A stretch of 64,000 bases of DNA from Peribacillus sp. FSL H8-0477 (GTDB taxonomy: Bacteria; Bacillota; Bacilli; Bacillales; DSM-1321). The stretch spans positions 1,178,001 through 1,242,000 of the forward strand of contig NZ_JBBODE010000001.1 of NCBI RefSeq assembly GCF_038002765.1. Reading direction: 5' to 3'. Below are positions 1 to 8,461 of the stretch, in pieces. The notes under the pieces were generated by a model that made no database searches, was not told where the DNA came from, and was given only the letters and a program-made list of their open reading frames with translations. The translations under genes and the position numbers were made by a program. The stretch's first letter is position 1. Every line of letters starts with the position of its first letter.

Positions 1-844
1 CTGCAGGGGTCAAGGCTCTTGACGGACTTTGACTAGCTTTCATTTCACTGCCAAAATGTTTAAGAATATAATCAATGGTGTCACTTGTAATAGAGACGGC
101 ATCCACCACCGTTGGAACACCTATCGCAATAACTGGAACCCCTAGTGTTTCTTGACTTAATTCCTTCCGTTTATTACCCACACCTGAACCAGGATGAATT
201 CCAGTATCAGTAATCTGAATGGTCGAGTTGACTCGATCGATAGATGCCGCTGCCAATGCATCAATGACTAAGACAAAATCCGGCTTACTCTTTTCAATCA
301 CTCCTTTAATAATATCGCTGGTCTCTATCCCCGTAATGCCCATTACACCAGGAGCAATGCCGCTAACAGGCCGATACCCTTCTTTCACCGATTCTGGCTG
401 CAACTCAAACAAATGTCTGGTGATAACCAAGTTTTCAACCACAGCTGGACCTAAGGCATCAGGAGTGACATTCCAATTACCAAGCCCCACTACTAAACAA
501 CTACTCGCTTTTTCCACTTGCACCTCTTTTAAGAAATTGGCTAGTTCTTGGGCGAACACCTTTTCAACAACCATTTGAAGATCTGTATCCTGTTGACGAA
601 TTCCCTGAACTTCTAAAGTAAGATACCTTCCCGCTTTTTTCCCAACTACTTCTTCTCCGTCCTTATCTATTTCAACTAAACTAATTTTTAAGTCATCAAC
701 ATTCCGTTCTTTGATTACGACACCGTTTAAATGCGAAATATTATCTTCCCCAGCTACCCCTTTTTCACCAAGTACTAACTCTCTTGCTTCAATGGCTAAG
801 TCGGTCCGAACCCCGTAATTCCGTAAATCTAGTTTTTTTTCCAC
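1..844 (-). CDS. gpr: Spore germination protease GPR (3' end outside window)
   Basis: GPR is the endoprotease that starts degradation of small acid-soluble spore proteins in the first minutes of germination; it is made as a zymogen in the forespore and trims its own N-terminus. The visible 281 codons read [17 protein letters not shown] at the start and contain the family stretches [44 protein letters not shown] and [12 protein letters not shown]. The start is a GTG preceded by GAGGTG about nine bases upstream. The gene leaves the window at base 1, so the C-terminus cannot be judged. It is divergent from rpsT, as in Bacillus subtilis. Confidence 0.95.
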   Translation of the reverse strand, partial: MEKKLDLRNYGVRTDLAIEARELVLGEKGVAGEDNISHLNGVVIKERNVDDLKISLVEIDKDGEEVVGKKAGRYLTLEVQGIRQQDTDLQMVVEKVFAQELANFLKEVQVEKASSCLVVGLGNWNVTPDALGPAVVENLVITRHLFELQPESVKEGYRPVSGIAPGVMGITGIETSDIIKGVIEKSKPDFVLVIDALAAASIDRVNSTIQITDTGIHPGSGVGNKRKELSQETLGVPVIAIGVPTVVDAVSITSDTIDYILKHFGSEMKASQSPSRALTPA

Positions 845-930
845 CGCTGCTCACACCTCACATAAAATAGTTGCAATTGTTTTTCTTTAACATTTTGCCG
901 ATATTTCTTTTTTATTATTCATAACTCTGG

Positions 931-1023
931 TACAATACCTTTAACGAGATATAGCTTAGATGAGACATAATTCTTTTCGATTCTGATTCAGATATTGCAT
1001 TATATAACAGTGTCTGATAAAAT
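931..1023 (+). promoter_or_regulatory. Probable rpsT promoters
   Basis: The best match is TTGCAT at 995-1000 and TAAAAT at 1018-1023 with a 17-base spacer, typical of SigA. A second candidate is the extended -10 TGGTACAAT ending at 936, with only a poor -35. Both lie upstream of rpsT; usage is inferred. Confidence 0.5.
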
Positions 1024-1099
1024 ATAATTTGTGCTATTTAGTATAGATTTGAAAAGTCGGGACCATTTAATCTCGATTTCTATGTAGGAGGTGAACGGA

Positions 1100-1366
1100 A
1101 TGCCAAACATTAAATCTGCTATCAAACGCGTGAAAACTAACGATTCACGTCGTCTACGTAACGCAAATGTTAAATCTAATGTTCGTACATCTGTTAAAGT
1201 TGCTGAAACTGCATTGGCTGGCGACAACGCTGCTACTGCTAAAGAAGCTTTATTAACAGCTGCTAAGAAATTAGACAAAGCTGCATCTAAAGGACTTATC
1301 CATAAAAATGCGGCAGCCCGTAAAAAATCTCGTTTAACTAAGAGACTTAATTCATTAAACGCTTAA
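1100..1366 (+). CDS. rpsT: 30S ribosomal protein S20
   Basis: The 88-residue basic protein begins MPNIKSAIKRVKTN and ends in a lysine/arginine-rich helix, as S20 does. S20 binds 16S rRNA early in assembly of the 30S body. The ATG at 1100 is chosen because AGGAGGTGA at 1086-1094 sits just before it; the in-frame GTG at 1091 is part of that Shine-Dalgarno sequence. The gene is monocistronic, with its own promoter and terminator. Confidence 0.97.
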   Translation: MPNIKSAIKRVKTNDSRRLRNANVKSNVRTSVKVAETALAGDNAATAKEALLTAAKKLDKAASKGLIHKNAAARKKSRLTKRLNSLNA

Positions 1367-1385
1367 TTTTTAATGAGTTCAAATT

Positions 1386-1412
1386 AACGATCCATTCGGG
1401 TCGTTTTTTTTG
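1386..1412 (+). terminator. rpsT terminator
   Basis: The hairpin ACGATCC-ATTC-GGGTCGT is followed by eight T residues, a canonical Rho-independent terminator 20 bases after the rpsT stop. Confidence 0.85.
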
Positions 1413-1417
1413 TATGC

Positions 1418-1453
1418 AAAAAGGCGTTGGAACACTTCCAACGCCTCTTTTTT
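1418..1453 (-). terminator. holA terminator, bidirectional
   Basis: GGCGTTGGAA pairs with TTCCAACGCC around a short loop, with A-rich and T-rich sides, so it can stop transcripts on either strand. It lies just after the holA stop codon. Confidence 0.8.
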
Positions 1454-1459
1454 ATGTCT

Positions 1460-2473
1460 TTATCTCATTTTCATCAACAATAATTCAAGTGCAATTGCTT
1501 TTTCAATTTGACCCGTTTTCATCTTGTAATCCGCTTCCGCAAGATCATTAATAATCGCTAACAGTTCACGTTCATCGAATTTCCCATTTTTCTGAAAGGC
1601 CAGTTTCACTCGATAAGGATGTATTTTTAAGGCAGAGGCAATTTTTTGCTGACTATAGCCTTGCTTTGAAAGTCCCTTCACCTGGTACATTAAACGGACT
1701 TGACTAGCAATGACACCCAAAATCTTAATCGGTTCTTCATTCTGCCGCAACAATTCATGATAAATAGTCAAAGCAGGTTCGATGTTACGCTGTAAAAGAT
1801 GATCAACCAGTGTAAAAACATTCTGCTCAAGCGATTTTGCCACAAGCTTTTCAACTGTTTCTACATCAATTGTTCGTTCTTCCTCCACATACAAAATCAT
1901 CTTATCCATTTCATTTGCCAGCATCATTAAGTTAGTCCCTGCAAGCTCAAGTAACATTTCAATTGCAGAATCATCCATTTCAACTTGTGCTGCAGCGGCT
2001 CTTTCTCTAGTCCAGGTCTTCAAGTCGTGTTCCGAAAGCTTCTTTGCCTCAAAAAGAGCTGCATTCCGTTTTAATTCCTTCGTTATCTTTTTCCGTTCAT
2101 CCAACTTTTCATACGGAGCGACTAAAACAATAATAGAAAAAGGAGCAGGATCAGCCAAATATTGTTCAAGTTTTTTTACGTTATGCTCTACTTTTGACTT
2201 ATTTTTCTCCGCAGTTAAAAAAAATGGATTCATCAAGAATACCAAACGCCGCTCCCCAATAAACGGCATCGTTTCCGCATCTTCCAAAGCCGTTTCAATT
2301 GGGGTCTCTTCCAAATCAAATTGAGCAAAATTAAAATCCAACTCATCTTCGCTCAATGCATGCTCAATTAATAGCTGCTTCGTCTCATTGATTAAATAAC
2401 TCTCATTGCCAAGCAACAAATAAACAGGGGCAAACTGTTTTCTCTTTATATCTTTCCAAACATCCAATACCAA
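1460..2473 (-). CDS. holA: DNA polymerase III delta subunit
   Basis: This 337-residue protein is the delta subunit of the clamp loader, which opens the sliding clamp during loading at primed DNA. The N-terminal AAA+-like fold begins with PVYLLLGNESYLI, where the residues replacing a Walker A motif are typical of delta; the C-terminal collar domain follows. It corresponds to B. subtilis YqeN. The start is a TTG with AGAGGCGG seven to eight bases upstream. The gene lies between rpsT and the comE locus, its usual place. Confidence 0.93.
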   Translation of the reverse strand: MVLDVWKDIKRKQFAPVYLLLGNESYLINETKQLLIEHALSEDELDFNFAQFDLEETPIETALEDAETMPFIGERRLVFLMNPFFLTAEKNKSKVEHNVKKLEQYLADPAPFSIIVLVAPYEKLDERKKITKELKRNAALFEAKKLSEHDLKTWTRERAAAAQVEMDDSAIEMLLELAGTNLMMLANEMDKMILYVEEERTIDVETVEKLVAKSLEQNVFTLVDHLLQRNIEPALTIYHELLRQNEEPIKILGVIASQVRLMYQVKGLSKQGYSQQKIASALKIHPYRVKLAFQKNGKFDERELLAIINDLAEADYKMKTGQIEKAIALELLLMKMR

Positions 2474-2572
2474 AATAATTCCGCCTCTTTTTATGTATTC
2501 TTATCCCTTTATGGTATAGATGCAAAAGCGATTTGACAACCCTTTAAGTAAGAATAAAAAACGGCAGAATAA

Positions 2573-2715
2573 GGGAATCGGTCAGCATTGGCACCGATTC
2601 CCAATCTATATGAACGCTGTAAGCAAGTCCCTAGGTTTAACTTCCTAAACAGCGGTTATAGTACCGAACATGGACCGACAGTCGACTGACTGAAATAATG
2701 TTCTTTTTAGATTGG
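2573..2715. other. Palindrome-rich block, possible structured RNA
   Basis: The 424-base gap between divergent holA and yqzM has no plausible gene but holds nested inverted repeats. GGGAATCGGT at 2573-2582 pairs perfectly with ACCGATTCCC at 2593-2602. CCAATCTA at 2601-2608 pairs with TAGATTGG at 2708-2715 and encloses two smaller hairpins: AACGCTGT (2613-2620) with ACAGCGGTT (2649-2657), and GAACAT (2666-2671) with ATGTTC (2698-2703), the latter around the palindrome CAGTCGACTG. The strand is unknown. It could be a leader, a free RNA or a degenerate palindromic repeat. Confidence 0.45.
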
Positions 2716-2897
2716 AACGGTGCGCCGTACAATTATTTTAGCCCCGTACGTCCAAAGTATTTGTGTTAACTCTTGGGAACAAAAAAAGCTGGTCGAATTG
2801 GTAAGTTTCAACATATTTTTACAGGCAGTGGTTTGGGAGCGGTAGATTTTTTTCTAGGTATCGCTTATACTATTAAGTGAAATAGGAGGGGTATATT

Positions 2898-3032
2898 ATG
2901 AATGAATTTGAAAAAAATGTACAAACAAAGCGGAATGACGTTGGCGACTCAGCAGTAGGCTTTATTGCTTCTTTCGTATTTTTTGCACTCTTGTTCACGA
3001 TTGCTGTTGCTGTACAAGTAATTGGCTCTTAA
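2898..3032 (+). CDS. yqzM: YqzM family small membrane protein
   Basis: This 44-residue protein starts MNEFEKNVQTKRNDVGDS and continues with one hydrophobic segment (about residues 19-43) ending IGS. It closely matches the YqzM family, found at the same place next to comEC in Bacillus. AGGAGGGG precedes the ATG by eight to nine bases. The function is not established; a single-pass membrane location is inferred from the hydrophobic stretch. Confidence 0.85.
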   Translation: MNEFEKNVQTKRNDVGDSAVGFIASFVFFALLFTIAVAVQVIGS

Positions 3033-3101
3033 TTAGTCGTATACATAGACTAAAAAATACGACCTGCTTGATAAGTTGACTGGGATAAACTTTCTAGCTT
3101 G

Positions 3102-3134
3102 GAGGCTGCAGATGCAGTCTCTTTTATTTTTCTC
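3102..3134 (+). terminator. Terminator after yqzM
   Basis: GAGGCTGCA and TGCAGTCTC form a nine-pair stem with a two-base gap, followed by TTTTATTTTT. It ends the yqzM transcript before the convergent comEC stop. Confidence 0.75.
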
Positions 3135-3152
3135 GTTTCTGATACTGACATC

Positions 3153-5453
3153 CTATGGCAGTTGTGTTGAAAAGGTTCCAGTACTTTTTTTAAAACGATA
3201 CGTAATTGCCCCATGGCTGTCAGTGCGAAATATTTTCACACCGTTCTTATTAAAGACATCAATGACCTCCTGGTGGGGATGACCATAGCGATTATTCTTT
3301 CCAGCTGATATAACACCCACTTTAGGCAATATTGTTGCCACCAATTCTTCTGAAGATGCCGTCTTACTTCCATGATGACCCGCTTTCAGAACATCTGCCC
3401 GAAGCGTTGGATAGGTAGCAACAAGCTCCGGTTCTCCCTCCATGCCAAAATCTCCTGTAAACAACCATGTTAATCCACCCATTTTTGCATACAAGACAAT
3501 CGAAGCATCATTGGTATTCTCTTCTTTCTTATACGGATGAAGCACATGAAAATTCACCCCGCCAGCTTCCCATTTATCTCCCCGCTGAAGCGTCTGAATG
3601 GGAATACCTTTTAATTTCGCTACTTCCACAAAGTCCTTATCCATATAATCACTTTCACTTTCTCTCCCGATTACAATACTTTTCACAGGTATATGTTGAA
3701 GAACCTCCTTCGCACTTCCAATATGATCCGCATCTGGATGGGTCAAAATTAACTTATCAAGATGATGAATGCCTTTACTTTTTAACAATGGAATAATTAT
3801 ATCTTCAGCTGTATTATACGTTTTACGCCGCTCCATCCACGCTTCCTGGTTAAATTCAATACTGCCTCCAGTATCAATTAAGTAATTACCACGGTTATAG
3901 GGAAGTTTAATAAAGATACAATCACCTTGACCAATATCCACAAACAGAATTTCACCAAATGGTGATAACTTTTGAATATTGTATTGGAAGACGAGGAGTG
4001 AAATAAGTAAGTACCGAGCTGTTTTACTGTACTTTGACTCTGTATCCCAACAGATGAACAACCCAAAAACCGCGACTACAAGAAGCAGTAAAACCCAAAA
4101 AGCTGGCTTTCCGAATGTCACGGAAGCAAGCGGAATATGGACAACCAGATCTGCTATTCGATTGCACAGCAAAAATGTACCGTTTAACATATACAAGAAA
4201 GGGTCAGCAAGCGCCGTCGACACTAAATGTAATAAGAGTACAACGATCGAAAATGGCAGCAAAATGCTTGAATAGATGGGGACAAATAAAACGTTCAGAA
4301 AGATCCCAAGCAGCGATACCTCATAAAAATAATAAAGGAGGATGGGTAATGCAGCCAACTGACAAATCACACTAATCACTAGCAGCTGCATAAGCTTATT
4401 CGAATAGCGTTGAATCACACCGCCTGACATGATAATAGAAAAAGCTACGGAAAAAGAAAGCTCAAAACCAATGTTATAAAGAAAGTTAGGGTTATATAAA
4501 AGGAGGAGTAAGTAGATCGACGCGATGATTTCACCTGCAGATAGACGTTTTTTACTAAGTGAAGCAGCAAAAAACAGCATGGCCATAAAACACGATCTAA
4601 GAACAGAGGGACTTGCACCCGAAAGAATGATATAAATAGGCAGAAGTAAGAGCATACTGAGCGTCATCCGCTCTCGAGTCACCCCTATACGGATACCCAG
4701 ATAAAATATAAATCCAGCAAGGAAACTGACATGAAGCCCGGAAATAGCGAGCAGATGCACAAGGCCCAGTCGCTGATAGGTAACCAACTCATCTTCATCA
4801 ATCCACCTCTGGTCACCAAATAACAAGGCGTTCACAAATCCACTTGATTCTTTTGGAAAATGATCATTCACATAAAAAACAGCCTCACTTCTAAAATCAC
4901 GAATGCTCTGTACAAACGTTTGTTTTTCCACACTGCATGTAGGTAACGAAAGCGTGTCAGCTTTAAAAATCCAAAAAATCGAGTGTAATTCGAGGTATCG
5001 ATTATAATTAAACCCATTTGGATTACGTCTTCCCTCCGGTTCAGCAAGACTTCCCGATATTGGACAGGAGACTCCGATTTTTAAACCAGTTTGCAGCTGA
5101 ACTTTCTCTTGTTCCGACTTAATTTTATATTGCAGCATCAGCTGTTCACCTGCTACGGTATCGACCTTTCCCCTTAAGATATTTCCATCAATATCAGGCA
5201 GTTCTGTAAAATAAATAATCTGCTGTGTCTCAGCTCCTGTGAATGTCGTAACATTTCGATGATTATTCCAAGAAGCAACTAGTACGAAAATGATAAAAAT
5301 GAGGAAATAATAGAAGAGATGCTTCGTTCGTTGAGTAAAAAGGAGGAAAAGAAAATAGAGGACGATACATGTAATAGACTTCCAGCCTGGAAAAGAGATT
5401 ACCGCCACGCCTAACGTGGCGGAAAATGCAGCTATAGTAAGCGATTTGGCCAT
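3153..5453 (-). CDS. comEC: DNA internalization competence protein ComEC
   Basis: ComEC is the inner-membrane channel that carries single-stranded DNA into competent cells. The 766 residues match the family length. Hydrophobic helices at the N-terminus are followed by a soluble OB-like domain, then the multi-helix competence region with HLLAISGLHVSF, and a C-terminal metallo-beta-lactamase domain from about residue 500 (VDIGQGD, THPDADHIG, TGDFG, GHHGSKTASS). The zinc ligands of that domain are intact, consistent with the proposed nuclease activity that degrades the non-transported strand. AGGAGG lies six bases before the ATG. It is last in the comEA-EB-EC operon. Confidence 0.96.
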   Translation of the reverse strand: MAKSLTIAAFSATLGVAVISFPGWKSITCIVLYFLFLLFTQRTKHLFYYFLIFIIFVLVASWNNHRNVTTFTGAETQQIIYFTELPDIDGNILRGKVDTVAGEQLMLQYKIKSEQEKVQLQTGLKIGVSCPISGSLAEPEGRRNPNGFNYNRYLELHSIFWIFKADTLSLPTCSVEKQTFVQSIRDFRSEAVFYVNDHFPKESSGFVNALLFGDQRWIDEDELVTYQRLGLVHLLAISGLHVSFLAGFIFYLGIRIGVTRERMTLSMLLLLPIYIILSGASPSVLRSCFMAMLFFAASLSKKRLSAGEIIASIYLLLLLYNPNFLYNIGFELSFSVAFSIIMSGGVIQRYSNKLMQLLVISVICQLAALPILLYYFYEVSLLGIFLNVLFVPIYSSILLPFSIVVLLLHLVSTALADPFLYMLNGTFLLCNRIADLVVHIPLASVTFGKPAFWVLLLLVVAVFGLFICWDTESKYSKTARYLLISLLVFQYNIQKLSPFGEILFVDIGQGDCIFIKLPYNRGNYLIDTGGSIEFNQEAWMERRKTYNTAEDIIIPLLKSKGIHHLDKLILTHPDADHIGSAKEVLQHIPVKSIVIGRESESDYMDKDFVEVAKLKGIPIQTLQRGDKWEAGGVNFHVLHPYKKEENTNDASIVLYAKMGGLTWLFTGDFGMEGEPELVATYPTLRADVLKAGHHGSKTASSEELVATILPKVGVISAGKNNRYGHPHQEVIDVFNKNGVKIFRTDSHGAITYRFKKSTGTFSTQLP

Positions 5454-5467
5454 TTAGACCTCCTATC

Positions 5468-6028
5468 TTATTCGTGAGAAAATAACTGTTCTGCTTGCTC
5501 TTTAAGGGCATTAATTTTCTCTTGATCCCCTTTTTCCGCGAGTTCTTCCAGCAATTGATGAATAAAATCCTGTTTTTCTTCACGTTGAAGATCAATAATA
5601 TTTTTCGTATGCACTTGTTTGACTTTAACGCCTGCCTGAGCAAATAATTCCATTGCATAAGGATGATTTTTATAATCAACAGCGTAATAAACAGCCTTAA
5701 CCCCTGCTTGAATTAACGACTTACAACACTGCAAACACGGGAAGTGAGTTACATAAATCGTTGAACCTTCCGTCGGGACACCAAACTTAGCACATTGGAT
5801 AATCGCATTCATCTCGGCATGAATCGTCCGGACACAATGATTGTCGATTACATAGCAGCCATCATCGATACAATGTGTACCACCGGCAATAGACCCGTTA
5901 TAGCCTCCAGCAATAATTCGGTTATCCCTTACAATCGTTGCCCCTACCGTCAAACGTGTACATGTGCTTCGTAATGCTAATAAATGGCTTTGCGCCATGA
6001 AATATTGGTCCCAGCTAATTCGGTTCAT
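5468..6028 (-). CDS. comEB: ComE operon protein 2, dCMP deaminase family
   Basis: This 186-residue protein belongs to the zinc-dependent dCMP/cytidine deaminase family. The catalytic motif HAEMNA and the zinc-binding PCLQCC are both present. The ATG at 6028 (MNRISWDQYFMAQ) is chosen because GGGGAG lies six bases before it and family members start here; a longer in-frame reading has no ribosome site. ComEB deaminates dCMP to dUMP; its connection to DNA uptake is through operon position only. It lies between comEA and comEC, 14 bases before the latter. Confidence 0.94.
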   Translation of the reverse strand: MNRISWDQYFMAQSHLLALRSTCTRLTVGATIVRDNRIIAGGYNGSIAGGTHCIDDGCYVIDNHCVRTIHAEMNAIIQCAKFGVPTEGSTIYVTHFPCLQCCKSLIQAGVKAVYYAVDYKNHPYAMELFAQAGVKVKQVHTKNIIDLQREEKQDFIHQLLEELAEKGDQEKINALKEQAEQLFSHE

Positions 6029-6101
6029 GTTGTTCTCCCCTTTACAAAGTAAACTGATTTTCCTCCATTTTACCTTGTCCCTTCTCTTTTGGGTAGAGCA
6101 G

Positions 6102-6722
6102 TTACTTAATCGTAATCGAATCCTGCAGCTTTTCAAAGGTCTTGTCCCCAATACCAGAAACCTTTTTTAAATCTTCTATTGATTGAAAAGGACTTTTTTC
6201 TCGGTATTCTATAATCGCAGCTGCCTTAGAAGGACCCACTCCTGTCAAGGTCATGAGCTCGGTTTCTGTTGCAGTGTTTAGATTGATCATACCACCATCC
6301 TTATCTCCCCCTGCCGGTCCGCTTACTGTAGCTGCAGCATCCTGTGGGAGAGTCTCTGTTTCCTCGCCAACTTTCGGTACATAAATCACCATCTGATCCT
6401 TGACCAACTGAGCAAGATTCACCTTATCTCGATCTGCATCAGGATGAAATCCCCCAGCATCATCAATTAAATCGATTACCCTATCTCCTTCATCAGCAAT
6501 AAAGACACCTGGCAACTCTACGGCTCCTTTGACATCAATTTTAATAATTAATGGTTTAACTTCCTCAGCTGGACTTTCCACTTGCTCCACTACAGGACTT
6601 GCCGCAAAAAGCGGTTCCTCTGTAATAGAAGGATCTGATTGTTGGTAGAAGAAATAACCCGTAACAGCAGCCAAACCTGCTACAATGCCAGCAATGACTT
6701 TCTTATTTTGTAAAATATCCAT
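6102..6722 (-). CDS. comEA: Competence DNA receptor ComEA
   Basis: ComEA is the membrane-anchored receptor that binds double-stranded DNA at the cell surface during transformation. The 206 residues show a single N-terminal membrane helix (about 9-26), an acidic linker, an SLBB domain (about 60-120) and a C-terminal helix-hairpin-helix domain with INLNTATETELMTLTGVG and KVSGIGDKTFEKL, the DNA-binding part. It is the first gene of the comE operon and is divergent from comER. I could not identify a convincing ComK site in the 87-base gap. Confidence 0.95.
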   Translation of the reverse strand: MDILQNKKVIAGIVAGLAAVTGYFFYQQSDPSITEEPLFAASPVVEQVESPAEEVKPLIIKIDVKGAVELPGVFIADEGDRVIDLIDDAGGFHPDADRDKVNLAQLVKDQMVIYVPKVGEETETLPQDAAATVSGPAGGDKDGGMINLNTATETELMTLTGVGPSKAAAIIEYREKSPFQSIEDLKKVSGIGDKTFEKLQDSITIK

Positions 6723-6809
6723 CTCTTAACCTCCATAGATATAACATAATTACAGCATTTGTTTCATATTTTTAGGTGAAGTACCGCTGAACTGAAAGGG
6801 GTGGAAAGC

Positions 6810-7637
6810 TTGAAAATTGGAGTAATCGGAACAGGGAATATGGGGTCAATTTTACTCGAGGCTTTTCTTGAAGCTGATTTAGTGGAAGAAAAAGATATTT
6901 GGGTCACCAATCGAACACCTAAAAAGGCTCTAGCCTTACAGAATAAATATCCAGACATACATGTTACCTACACAGCAGAGGAACTCGCCCAAACCGCAGA
7001 CTTACTTTTCATTTGTGTAAAACCATTAGATTCAAATAGCGTCCTCACAGGAATTAAGCCTTACTTAACACAGAAAAAATGCATCGTCAGCATTACCAGT
7101 CCAATATCTGTTAAACAGCTAGAATCACAAATATCCTGTTCCTGCGCTCGTTTTATACCCAGCATCACAAATCGTGCACTGTCCGGCGTATCATTACTAA
7201 GCTTCGGTGAATCGTGCAGTACAGAATGGGAGCAAACAATTACTGAATTAGCACAAGGAATCTCAACACCTGTACTCATCGAAAACGAGGTAACGCGCGC
7301 AGCATCTGATATTGTTAGCTGCGGACCAGCCTTTATCAGCTTCCTCGCCCAAGCATTCATAGACGGAGCCGTTCAAACAACACCGATCGATAAAAAAACA
7401 GCCACACTGCTTACAGAAAAAATGCTGATTGGAATGGGGGACTTACTGCAGAAAGGAATCTACACACTCCCTGCGCTGCAAGAAAAGGTCTGTGTCAAAG
7501 GCGGAATAACCGGTGAAGGAATAAAAGTACTCGAAGCACAAACAGGGGACATGTTCAATCAACTATTCGAAGCTACCCAGGAGAAGTTTGCAGAAGACCT
7601 TGAGGAAATTGAAAAACAATTCGACCTCAAGTACTAA
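6810..7637 (+). CDS. comER: ComER, pyrroline-5-carboxylate reductase family
   Basis: This 275-residue protein has an N-terminal Rossmann fold with the nucleotide motif GVIGTGNMGS and belongs to the ProC-like family; ComER sits opposite comEA in Bacillus. The TTG at 6810 is preferred because AAGGGGTGG lies five bases upstream and family members begin MKIG; a GTG at 6801 lies within that ribosome site. Its catalytic role is not established, and a direct role in transformation is doubtful. Confidence 0.9.
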   Translation: MKIGVIGTGNMGSILLEAFLEADLVEEKDIWVTNRTPKKALALQNKYPDIHVTYTAEELAQTADLLFICVKPLDSNSVLTGIKPYLTQKKCIVSITSPISVKQLESQISCSCARFIPSITNRALSGVSLLSFGESCSTEWEQTITELAQGISTPVLIENEVTRAASDIVSCGPAFISFLAQAFIDGAVQTTPIDKKTATLLTEKMLIGMGDLLQKGIYTLPALQEKVCVKGGITGEGIKVLEAQTGDMFNQLFEATQEKFAEDLEEIEKQFDLKY

Positions 7638-7641
7638 TAAA

Positions 7642-7692
7642 GATTCGCAAGTAAAGGCAGAAATTCCTGCCTCCACTTGCGAATTTTTTTAA
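7642..7692 (+). terminator. comER terminator
   Basis: ATTCGCAAGT pairs with ACTTGCGAAT around an inner GGCAG/CTGCC hairpin, followed by seven T residues. Confidence 0.9.
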
Positions 7693-7710
7693 TAAATTTT
7701 TAGGTTACCT

Positions 7711-8178
7711 CAGCTGTCCTTAGATTTTCTTGGGGGGTATTTCTCTTGTTTTCGCCGTTAATCCCGTCTGGCAAGTTCATATTCCGTCTGAAAGACAGGT
7801 ATTCCCGTCTAGGCACTATTTTCAGGCCAAAAATACCCAGCGGGGTATGGTAGTTTTGATCTTTTTGAAAATGTGTCGCCATTAGTTGTTGCCCTCCACT
7901 TTGAAAAGGTCTCTCTGATTAAAAGTCCACTTTAATTACATTTTTTTAAAAACCCAGCTGATCTTGAATTTTCTTGGGGGGTATTTCTCCTGTTTTCGCC
8001 GTTAATCCCGTTTGGCAAGCTCATATTCCCGTCTGAGGATTGCTTATTCCCGTCTAGACTTGAGCTATTCCCGTCTGAGAGATAGGTATTCCCGTCTAGG
8101 CACTATTTTCAGGCCAAAAATACCCAGCGGGGTATGCGAGTTTTGATCTTTTTGAAAATGTGTCGCCATTTGTTGATT
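7711..8178. repeat. Tandem intergenic module with 21-bp array, core TTCCCGTCT (family A)
   Basis: Two copies of one module lie in tandem (about 7711-7890 and 7953-8178). Each has a left flank with TTCTTGGGGGGTATTTCTC, an array of units beginning TA(T/A)TCCCGTCT, and a right flank with the hairpin ATACCC-AGCG-GGGTAT and TTTTGATCTTTTTGAAAATG. Copy 2 holds five units of exactly 21 bp (8003-8107); copy 1 holds three (7759-7820), one of which has lost a C. Core bases are constant while the remaining ten or so vary. No gene with a ribosome site is seen in the interval. Confidence 0.85.
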
Positions 8179-8285
8179 TTTCTTCCGTGTCCCATCTAGG
8201 ATATTTAATCCCAACCAAAAAAGGTTTTCTCATCTAGCAAAGCGAACTAGTTTAAAAGGATTAATTCGGGTATGGAGGAATGGTT

Positions 8286-8430
8286 ATGTGGGTATTTTTA
8301 AGCGTGACCGGGGGCTGGGCTGCTTTTAGCTTTGCCTAGTCTTATTTATGGTTCAAGAAAGCCGTCTGATGATACCGAGATAGAGATGGATACGTTGAGC
8401 AATGAGAAAACTCCACAAAAAAAGGGCTGA
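8286..8430 (+). pseudogene. Small membrane protein gene with a one-base frameshift
   Basis: An ATG at 8286, seven bases after GGAGGA, opens MWVFLSVTGG and soon stops at a TAG. Removing one G from the run of five at 8310-8314 gives a continuous 47-codon reading MWVFLSVTGAGLLLALPSLI, then a charged tail, ending at the TGA at 8428. The restored product has one membrane helix and a polar C-terminus. A strong terminator follows at once. Either the strain carries a frameshift, the base call is wrong, or slippage at the G run is used. I do not recognise the family. Confidence 0.55.
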
Positions 8431-8454
8431 ATAGTTTCCTATTCGGCCCTTTTT
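8421..8454. terminator. Bidirectional terminator between the small gene and yqeM
   Basis: AAAGGGCTGAATAG pairs with CTATTCGGCCCTTT (one G-T pair), flanked by A and T runs, and serves the convergent genes on either side. Confidence 0.85.
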
Positions 8455-8461
8455 GCTTAAT

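Noticed and set aside
2573-2760. 6S RNA, tmRNA or T-box in the gap between holA and yqzM
   Set aside because: No tmRNA tag or acceptor-like ends, no T-box sequence, and no long closing stem with a central bubble as in 6S RNA.
4115-4375. Plus-strand frames inside comEC
   Set aside because: They are antisense shadows of an intact, conserved gene.
7759-8107. CRISPR array
   Set aside because: Units are only 21 bp in total with a core of about ten bases; there are no 25-40 bp repeats with unique spacers and no cas genes in the window.
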